From Clostridiales bacterium (GTDB taxonomy: Bacteria > Bacillota > Clostridia > Christensenellales > UBA1242), in assembly GCA_918241715.1 (NCBI GenBank), contig CAKJYB010000060.1, positions 1-16,407 on the forward strand: DNA of 16,407 nucleotides, given 5' to 3'. The notes under the pieces are model-generated. The model worked only from the letters and a program-made list of their open reading frames with translations. It did no database searches and was not told the DNA's origin. How positions within the stretch are numbered: position 1 is the stretch's first letter; each line of letters opens with the position of its first letter. The translations under genes and the position numbers were made by a program. Shown here piece after piece: positions 6,462 through 15,500 of this stretch.

Positions 6462-7766
6462 ATGGAAAACAAGCTTATCACCCCAAGAAAACTGCAAGGC
6501 TTTTGGGAACTCATGCCAAAGGAGCAAATGTGTTTCTCAAACCTTATAAACAAGATCGAAGAAGTGTTTAAAAACAACTGCTTCGTTCCTTTGGACACGC
6601 CTGTTTTGGAATATAGTGAAGCACTCCTTGCAAAGAGTGGTGGAGAAACAGACAAAGAAGTCTATCGTTTCACAAAAGGCTCAACGGATATGTGTATGCG
6701 TTATGACCTTACAGTGCCCCTTGCAAGATTTGTTTCTATGCATAAAGACGAACTTACATTCCCATTCAAAAGATATCAAATTGGAAAGGTTTATCGTGGA
6801 GAAAGACCACAAAAGGGTCGTTATAGAGAGTTTTATCAATGTGATGCCGATATTATTGGAAACGAAGCCCTTTCTTATGTTGCAGACGCAGAGTGCATAA
6901 GACTTTTGGAAAAGTGTTTTGAAGCACTTAATATTGATGTTGAAGTAAGAGTTTCAAGCAGAAAAATCTTAAACGGCTATGTGGAAACGCTTGGAAAACT
7001 TGACAGAATAAACGACATTTTGATTGTTCTTGACAAACTTGACAAAATCCCACTTGAAGAAGCAAAATTGCAACTTAAAGAAATCGGTTTAAGCGAAAAA
7101 GAACAAAACAACATCATAGAACTTACACAAACAACCGGAAATATTGAATCCGTATGCAAAAAACTTGAAAAAATGTGCCAAAATAGCACTTTTGTAGAGG
7201 GCTTGGAAAATCTTAAGGAAGTTGACTCTTATCTCAAAAATCTTGGCTCTAAACGTGTGATTTATGATCTTTCTATCATAAGGGGCCACAACTATTATAC
7301 AAGCATTGTGTTTGAGGGTTTCTTTGCAGGAAAGAAAAACCTTGGCGCAATTGCTGGTGGTGGAAGATTTGACAATCTTTGTGGTTATTTCACAGACAAG
7401 AAAATGCCTGGCGTTGGAATGAGTGTTGGCATAACCAGACTCTTTAGCCACCTTATGCAAGAAAACTACTTCAATTTTGACCAGATCAGCGAAATAGATT
7501 GTGGCATCATAAACTTTGATGAAACGTTTGCAGAAAGTCTTGCTCTTGAAGAAGAACTTAGAAAAAACGGAATCCGTGCAGAGATTTTTTATGAAAACAA
7601 GAGTTTTAAATCAAAAATGAAAGAAGCAAACAGACGCAATTTGAAATATGTTGTCATTGTTGGAGAAAATGAAGTAAAAGAAAAGAAATATACTTTAAAA
7701 GATATGGAAACTTCAAATCAGTCTCAACTTTCAGTGGCTGAGATTGTTAAAACAATAAAAGGATAA
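6462..7766 (+). CDS. hisS: Histidyl-tRNA synthetase
   Basis: This cytoplasmic class II enzyme charges tRNA-His with histidine using ATP. Its 434 residues are a normal length. The ATG is set by AGGAG at 6449-6453. Seen: RYDLTVP (80-86); class II motif 2 YRGERPQKGRYREFYQCD (111-128); the HisRS-specific RGHNYYT (274-280), with R274 matching the catalytic arginine of E. coli (R259); motif 3-like AIAGGGRFDNL and GVGMSVGITRL; and a C-terminal anticodon-binding domain from about residue 345. The N-terminus reads PRKLQGFWELMPKEQ. This resembles a HisRS subgroup with GFMELLP-type starts more than the common RGTQD-type start; that comparison is from memory. The usual RGLDYYT is RGHNYYT here, a variation worth noting. 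The paralogue HisZ is less likely, because the catalytic residues are present and metG follows in the operon. Confidence 0.96.
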   Translation: MENKLITPRKLQGFWELMPKEQMCFSNLINKIEEVFKNNCFVPLDTPVLEYSEALLAKSGGETDKEVYRFTKGSTDMCMRYDLTVPLARFVSMHKDELTFPFKRYQIGKVYRGERPQKGRYREFYQCDADIIGNEALSYVADAECIRLLEKCFEALNIDVEVRVSSRKILNGYVETLGKLDRINDILIVLDKLDKIPLEEAKLQLKEIGLSEKEQNNIIELTQTTGNIESVCKKLEKMCQNSTFVEGLENLKEVDSYLKNLGSKRVIYDLSIIRGHNYYTSIVFEGFFAGKKNLGAIAGGGRFDNLCGYFTDKKMPGVGMSVGITRLFSHLMQENYFNFDQISEIDCGIINFDETFAESLALEEELRKNGIRAEIFYENKSFKSKMKEANRRNLKYVVIVGENEVKEKKYTLKDMETSNQSQLSVAEIVKTIKG

Positions 7767-7769
7767 AAT

Positions 7770-9488
7770 ATGGAAAAGAAAAAAATTTTGGTTACATCTG
7801 CCCTTTTATACGTAAATGGTTTGCCACACCTTGGCCACGTTGTTGGCTGTTGGCTCCCTGGTGATGTCTTTACAAGATTCCATAAAACCTTTGGAAATGA
7901 CGCCATTTATGTAAGTGGAACAGACGATCACGGAACAACAAGTTATATCTCTGCCAAAGAAGTTGGCATGGAACCATCAGAATATATCAGTTTCATGAAC
8001 GGAAAAATGAAAGAAATTGCAAAAAAACTTTGCATCGATTTCGATATTTTTAGTGGAACAAACACAGAAACACACAAAGAAGTAACAACAGACTTCTTTA
8101 AAGAGATTTACAAAAACGGATACACAATAGAAAAAGAAAGCGACATGCTTTTCTGCGAACACGACAAAATTGCCCTTGCAGACAGATTTGTCTATGGTGT
8201 GTGCCCTTATTGTGGTTATGACAAGGCGTATGGCGACCAATGCGACAATTGTGGCAAGACATACGAACTTGACGACCTTAAAAACCCAAAGTGTTCTTTC
8301 TGTGGAAAAGATGCTGTAAAGAAATCAACAAAACACATCTATATCAGCCTTGACAAATTGCAAAAACCACTTCAAAAGTGGGTGGAAAGCAAAAAAGACG
8401 TATGGCGTCCACATGTTTACTCAATGACAAACAAGTGGTTTAAGGAAGGTTTAAAGCCACGTTGCATCACAAGAGACATTCCATGGGGAATCAAAGTTCC
8501 GCTTAAAGGATTTGAAGACAAGGTTTTCTATGTTTGGTTTGATGCCCCAATTGGATACATTTCAATCACCAAAGAACTTGGTGGAGATGAAATGGTAAAA
8601 GACAGATGGCAAAACCCAGACTGCGAAATTTACAACTTTATCGGAAAAGACAACATCGACTTCCATGCAGTATTTTTCCCAAGCATGGAGCTTGCATGCA
8701 AAAAATACAACCTTGCAACAAATGTTGTCGGCTTCAATTTCTTAAACTTTGAAGGCAAAAAATTCTCAAAATCTCACAAGATTGGAATTTTTGGAAACAC
8801 TCTCCTTGACAGCGACATTGACATTGACGCACTTAGAGCATACCTTGTTTCAATCTTCCCAGAAAACAAGGATAGCGACTTTTCTTATGAAGGGTTTAAA
8901 CTTAACACAAATGCAGAACTTGTTGGAAAGTATGGCAACTTCTTCAACAGAACTTTAAACATGATAAACAAAAACTTTGCTGGTGCTCTTGGCATTGATT
9001 TTGACGACATCAAAAACAACCTTGACGACAACGACAAAGAAATGGTTGAAGCAATTCAAACACTTCCAACAGAAATTTCAAAACTCTTTGCAGACACAGA
9101 ATTTAGAGCTGCCTACAAAGAAATTATGCGCTACGCTTCAATTGGAAACACTTATCTTGAAAAAACTGCACCTTGGACGCTGATTAAAAACGGCGACATT
9201 GATGGAGCAAAAAAGGTCTTGTATCTCTGTCTTAACATGGCAAAATCGTTGGCAATTGTTGCAAGCCCAATAATTCCAAACAGAACAACGGAAATTTGGC
9301 AAGAGCAACTTGCTTTTGAAAGCACACCAAATGCTCCAGAAATGTGGCAAGAAGCAAGCAAAATCAACGTTTCAAAAAATCATAAAGTAAACTTGCCAAA
9401 ACCACTTTTTGCAAGACTTGACGACGAAACAATTGAAAGATATAAGCAAGAATTATCAATTCCTTTTGATATCAAAAACATGAAATAA
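7770..9488 (+). CDS. metG: Methionyl-tRNA synthetase, short form
   Basis: This class I enzyme joins methionine to initiator and elongator tRNA-Met. Seen: the HIGH signature as HLGH (20-23); GTDDHGT; a zinc-binding insertion with CPYC, CDNC and a further CSFC; WFDAPIGY; the KMSKS loop as KFSKS (331-335); and an alpha-helical anticodon-binding C-terminus. At 572 residues it lacks the C-terminal EMAPII/Arc1p-like tRNA-binding domain of the longer bacterial forms such as the E. coli enzyme (677). The start ATG is 3 bases after the hisS stop, and its ribosome binding site AAAAGGA (7757-7763) lies within the hisS coding end. The two genes are thus one operon with probable translational coupling. 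Transcription ends at the hairpin 26 bases downstream. Confidence 0.97.
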   Translation: MEKKKILVTSALLYVNGLPHLGHVVGCWLPGDVFTRFHKTFGNDAIYVSGTDDHGTTSYISAKEVGMEPSEYISFMNGKMKEIAKKLCIDFDIFSGTNTETHKEVTTDFFKEIYKNGYTIEKESDMLFCEHDKIALADRFVYGVCPYCGYDKAYGDQCDNCGKTYELDDLKNPKCSFCGKDAVKKSTKHIYISLDKLQKPLQKWVESKKDVWRPHVYSMTNKWFKEGLKPRCITRDIPWGIKVPLKGFEDKVFYVWFDAPIGYISITKELGGDEMVKDRWQNPDCEIYNFIGKDNIDFHAVFFPSMELACKKYNLATNVVGFNFLNFEGKKFSKSHKIGIFGNTLLDSDIDIDALRAYLVSIFPENKDSDFSYEGFKLNTNAELVGKYGNFFNRTLNMINKNFAGALGIDFDDIKNNLDDNDKEMVEAIQTLPTEISKLFADTEFRAAYKEIMRYASIGNTYLEKTAPWTLIKNGDIDGAKKVLYLCLNMAKSLAIVASPIIPNRTTEIWQEQLAFESTPNAPEMWQEASKINVSKNHKVNLPKPLFARLDDETIERYKQELSIPFDIKNMK

Positions 9489-9513
9489 TTGATTTCGTAT
9501 TTAATTTTTAATA

Positions 9514-9549
9514 AAAAAAAGAAGACTAAAAACCTAGTCTTCTTTTTTT
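9514..9549. terminator. Bidirectional intrinsic terminator between convergent metG and the giant gene
   Basis: Seven A plus GAAGACTA (9514-9528) pair perfectly with TAGTCTTC plus seven T (9535-9549) across the 6-base loop AAAACC, making a 15-bp stem. On the + strand the T-tract follows the stem and ends metG transcripts. On the - strand the complement of the A-run is also a T-tract, so the same hairpin ends transcription of the giant gene, whose stop codon is 2 bases from the stem. Confidence 0.92.
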
Positions 9550-9551
9550 GC

Positions 9552-12500
9552 TTATTGTTTCTTCCAATATGGTTTAAGTGTTGCATTTCCAGAAACGGTC
9601 CATGATGTTACACCATTTCCACCATCAGAATAGTTGCTATGTTTTGATGTGCCCCATGTTGTTGATTTGTATGTGTATTTCGTCCAACCAACAGCCGTTG
9701 CGCAAATTCTAACCGTGATTTGATATGTGCTTGCTGTCAAATTTACAACAGAACCTTCAAGAAGTCTAAGTGATGCTGGTGTTGATGGCGTGCTATCATA
9801 ATGGCAACCTGCGGCACAACTCTTTGGAATATAATCCAAGTTCATATCAAACGAAATTGTATAATAGTTCTTTCTTTCGGTTGAATATGTTGATGTCAAT
9901 TCATAATCATAATTTGGCATCACACTAAGAGCCGAAGCACTTCCGTTCTTATATCCATTGAATGTGTAGTAAATTCTGTAGTCAAGGACATTTGAAGAAT
10001 TCTTGTAATCAACATAATCATTTGTCTGTGTTGGCAAACTTAAGCTTTCACCTTGATACAAAGTTTCTGTCTTTACAGCAGCAGTGAAGCTTGCGTGATT
10101 TGTAATGACATAATAGTTGTACGTCATTGTGTAAAGGTTTCTGATATAAACATTGAGTGTGTTGTCTGGCATTACATAGCCATTTGCAATTTCATTTGAA
10201 TAATTTGAATTCAAATAGAACTTAGTTGTTGAGCATACTCTTTCAAACTCTGCAAAGTCAATTTCTTCACCAACAACAGCTCTCTTTGTTCCAATCAAAC
10301 TTCCGTTGTCATAGACATTCAATTCTTGAGTCTTTACAACTCTTACCACGTTCCACTTTGCATAAAGCGTTGTGTCTTGTGCTGGCATTGTTGTTGCAGT
10401 AAACTCTGTCCCTGCTTGATATGTTGATGTTGTGTACCAACGATCAAATTCATAGAATGTTGTAGTGTTTCCGCTTGTCTCTTCTTTTGCATGTTGTGGT
10501 GCAGAAATTGTGATTTGTGCCCCAACAAGTTTTGTGATGCTTTCAATGCTGTCTTCGTTGTATGTTATAAAGTTGATTGTTCTGTAATATTCTACAAAAT
10601 CATTCCACTTTGCATACAATGTTTGATTGTGCGTTGGAACAACACCACTTGTAATTTGTGTTCCGTTTTCAAAGTTTGCTGTTGTATACCAACCTGCAAA
10701 TGTTCTGGTTGTCTTTGTTATTCCGTTGTCAACAACGTATGTTTCGTATGTTGGAAGAGCAAACGTTGTCCCTTCAAGTTGCGTGATTGAATCTGTTGAA
10801 TACTTGGAGTTTGTTGCAAATGTGATTGTTCTATAGTAAATCGAATCAACATTCCACTTTGCGTAAAGCGTCGTGTCGTCATTTGGCATTATGTTGCCTT
10901 CAAACTCTGTTCCTGCCTTGAAGTCGGCCGTTGTATACCAACCTGCAAATGTGTATGTTCTAAATGCAACTCCGTCATCACGTGAATATGTTGTTGGACT
11001 TGCAACAGAAATCGTCTCTGCTGCAGGGCTTACAACTGGTGCAATATATTGATCGCAATTTGTTTCAAACGTAAGTGTTCTGATTTGTTGTGCATAAACT
11101 CTTCTGTAATAGTCGTTTGTGTAAATGGTCTTTCCGTCATAAGTCCTGTAGCTGTCGCCACTTACAGATCCAAGATTGATTGGGATTCTGAGAATTGAAC
11201 CTATCTTAAGTTCTGTTGAAATGCTGTCAATAAATCTGTGTTGTCCGGCATCTTTTCCGTCAATCTTTACGTTGTATGGAGCACTTACACCAATGTTGAG
11301 AGTCAAATCTTGAACGCCACTCATTCCGGTCAAGTTTTCTGCATTTACCTTAAGTGCATAACCAGAACTTGTCTTTGAGAAGTCAAGGATTGCTTGTTCA
11401 ATTGTTGGGTTTGCATCGATTCTTTCTACGGCAAATTCAATAATTCCGTAAACCGTTCTTGAAAGTCCAAGTGCCTGTGCCATAATCTTCATTATGTTTT
11501 CGCCAATTTGATCCTTTGAATAAATCCAATTGTCGCCATGTCCATAACCACGAACTTGATCGTATCTTGAAGAATCAGAATTAAATGCTGATGTCTTAAT
11601 TCCGTATGTCTTTTGAACAATTGTCAAATAGCCGTTTCTATATTCAAGGATTGATGTTCTCTTTCTATAGTTTCCACCAAGAAGAATATATGATGTGTAG
11701 TCAGGGTTGATTTGAGCAGAACCTGTTACATCATCTTTGTATTGAACGTCAAGTTCTACATACAAATAAAGTTCGTTGTTGCTGTCAAGTTTTGCGTAAA
11801 TGTCAAATCCAACGTTGATTGAATAACTGCTTCCAATATAAACCGTTGTTGAGCCTTTAAATGCCCAGTTTTGTGTGTTGATTGTCATCACTGCTGCGTC
11901 CATGAATGTTGACAAATCACTGAAGTTGATATGTGTCTTTGTTGTGTCATAATCAAAGTTTGCAGCCTTGAAGTCTTCAAGGTTGATTGTTGCGTTGATG
12001 GTATTTCCGTCAAACACAAGATTTGAAACAACAATCTTTCTAAGGTGCGTTTCAATCTCCCCATTTTTACGTTCGTCTTCAAAGACAAGGCTAAGTTTTG
12101 CGACATTGTCATCTTCAAAGATGTCTGCAGAAATGGCAAGTGTAAGTCTGTTTAGTCCATTTCCAATTGATTCTTCTGTAAGTCTAATATTTTTGAGAAG
12201 TTTTGTTATATCTTCAATTGTGTTTACAATTACGTCGCCTTGAGAGATGTTGATGTTTGTCTCTTCCTTTTCTTTCATTCCAAGAAGTTGTCTCAAATAT
12301 CTAAAGTCTGTTGTGCAGTCTTGAAGTCCAAGATTGTCTTTCATTTCTTCACCAAGTTCTACACCGGCAAACTTCAAAATCATTGCAAAGATATCACTCA
12401 AGTTTGAATTGTTGATCTTTGCTCTCAAGTTTTCGGAAGAGTTTGCAATTTGCTTTTTGATTGTGTCTCCACTTCCAATAAAGTTTCCATGCGTGTATGT

Positions 12501-15500
12501 CAAATAGAGTGCACTTGAATTGTTGCTCTCATAGAACACTTCTGCAAGATGTCTCATTGCGCTTGATGTGTCTGCCTTTGCTGTGATTCCAAGAGCTCCA
12601 AGCACCTTGAGATATTTTCCATTGAAGAGTTCAAATCCACTTGTGTTTGCGCTTCCTTCTGGAAGATCTCTGATTTCAACATTTACGTTTCCTTCAAGTT
12701 TTGTCTTGTTTCTGTCCTTGTCAACAAGGCTTCCGTTAAGAGAAACTTGATATCTTGTGTCGTCCATAAGAGCAAGAACAGCCTTTGCCATCTTCAAAAC
12801 TTGTTTGTATGAAACATAATCTTCGAATCTGCTTGTTCCATAGTTTGATTTAAGAGCATAAATGTTTCCGTTTGAATCTTCTACAAACGTTTCATTAAGG
12901 TTGTCAATAAATTGTCCAACGCTGAAGTCTGTAAAGTAAACTGCAAAGTTGTTGTCATGTGTGATATCTCTTTCAACGTCAAGCCAATATTGACTATAGT
13001 CGTCATACAAAGTTGTGTTTGGATCATAAATGTTTGCGCCTAATACTATTTCTTTTGGCATCACAATATTGTCTTTTACGTCGATAAATGCTTGCAAAAC
13101 GATATCTTCAAATCTTGAATTTTCTCCATACCAAAGAGCATCATCGATTTCTATTTGAATTCCGTTGTATTCTACAGCGCTTTCAACAAGTTTTACCCAA
13201 GAGCCATAAATCTTGTCAATTGCAGGAATAATCACCTTGAATGCGTTTGTCGTTTGTGTAAGGCTGTCAAGGCTGAGTTCTGTTTCAAATTCTTCTTCAA
13301 CAAAATTCAAAACTTCGTCCAATGTGCTGTTTGTAAGGTCAGCAGAAATCTGCAATCCTTGAATGTCGATATAAGCCGTTTGATCAACAACATATATATA
13401 ACTTTCAAGTCCAAGTGATGTTGTATAGATTTGAACTGCTGGAATAAAGTTGCCCAAAATTGTGTCTGCATTTTCGTCGTATTTAAGCATCAACGTAATT
13501 TGTCCGTCAAATGCGTTGTTGCTGTATCTGATTGAAATGTCGCTTGTAAATGCATAGACATTTTCTCTTACCTTAAGGCTGTCAAGAGTGCCGGCAACAA
13601 AGTCTTCGCTATAATCGGCAAAGTCTTCTGCTCTAAACTCTGCAATTGTGCTTTCACTTACGTTGTCAACATCAAGTTTAAGTTTAAGAATGTCATAAAG
13701 GTTTAAGTTGAATCCTTCAAGTTTGTTTTCTGCAAATCTAACTGCCATTGAAAGAATTCTGTCATTCAAAATGTTTTCTGTCTTCTTTTCAACAACAATC
13801 TTTGCAAAATCAGTTGTTCCTTCAATATTCAAAACAATATTCTCAAGATAATCTTCAAGTTTGTAGTCTTTCATTATTCTCAAGAGATCTTCAAACACAC
13901 CAAACTGAAGTCTTACAGGAAGTTCGTCTCCCAAGAGTTTTTCAAGGAGTTCGTTGAAGTCAATATCTGCTGTTGTTGTGTTTGAAACGTCAAACTTGAG
14001 TTTCATGTTTCCATAGGCAAAATAGAGCACTTTGTCTTCATATCTAAAGTAAACATCTTCGCCCATAGCAGCAGAACGAATTTCAAGAGCCGTCCCGTTG
14101 TATTTAAGTTTTCCTTCAAATTCAAAGTCGTTGTAGTTTGCTGTAAAGTCAAATTCAAAGATTTGTTTTTCAATATATTCTCTAAGGTTTTCTGCTTTGT
14201 CAACAAGTGTTTCAAGTTCTTCATACTCTGCAGGTACTTCAATGTTGTATGTTGCGCCTGTTTCAAGTGTAAGAGTTGCACTTAAATCTGTTTGTGCATA
14301 TCTTACTTCAAGTGTGTCGTTTTCGATTGAAATTGTAAGTCCGTCAACAATCAAGTTGTCAACAAGGTTTGCAATATCCAAATCTTCAAGAATGGTTGTG
14401 TCAAACTCTACATTCATTTCTGGAAGTGTAAGATTGAATGTTTCTGTAAGTCTGTCAACAAGTTGTTTTGCGTTGTTGAAGTCTGTACCAAGAACAATCT
14501 CTCCAACTTGAACGTAAAGTTTGTTGTTTAAGATTGTGATTTCAAAGCCTTCACCAAGAAGTGTAGTCTTTGCGTTTACATATATCTTGTCTTTAAGGTC
14601 AAGTTTGATCTCTACTTCAATCTCTTGTCCCTTGTAGTTTACTTTAAGCGTTCCTGCTTGTGCAGAAAGAATATCGTAGTAGTCATTTGCATTCAATTCT
14701 GCAAAGTCAAGTTCTACAATTTCAATGTTTGCTCTTATTTCGTTTGCTTCCACTTCAACTGATTTAAGTGTGTTTCCGTCAAACTCTACTTCTGCCCTTA
14801 CGTCAAGTGCATTTGTTGTGTTTAATGTTGCATTCAAAACCAAATCACTGAGTGTGCCATTTAATTCAACTGCAAGTTTGTCAAGCATGTCTTGGATTGT
14901 AAGAGTTGTTATATCTTCTCCAAAATAGTCTGTCAAAAACTCTGTTGCGTCAACTTCTGGCATCTCCGTTGAAATGTTGTTTGCCTGCAAGATTGGAAGA
15001 ACAATGTCCATAAGTGATTTTGCATCTTCCACTCTTACCTTAATCTTTGCTCCAGCATATTCAATGTATGCTGTTTCGTTTTCGTATCTTACTTTTAATG
15101 TGTTTGCCCCAAGTTCTACGCAAACGTCAAATCTTGTGTTTTCAAGGTCAAGTTGTGCTCTTCCTGAAAGGTTTGTGTTCTTGTAGTTTACTGCAAAGTC
15201 AAACGCATATTCTTTTGATTCAATATATGTCTTTATATTTTCTACTTTTGTCAAAACATCTTCAAGTGTGTCTGTTGCAACCGGTAATTCAATTTCTTCG
15301 TTTGAAGCATAAACTTCTGCAACAACATTTGCGTCATTCCAATCATAGCCAACAAGCACGCTTCTGCCTGCAAAGCCAAGTCTTACGCTATGTCCCTTAT
15401 ATTCAACAATTGTTGTGTCGCCTTCGTTTGTCAAATTTAAGTTGTTGAGAACGTCAATCAAAACTCCAACAATCTTGTCTTTGTCAACGTCCATCTCAAC

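Noticed and set aside
10335..11081. Regularly spaced repeats as a CRISPR array
   Set aside because: The period is 249 bases, in frame, and encodes B-type protein repeats. There are no short identical repeats with unique spacers.
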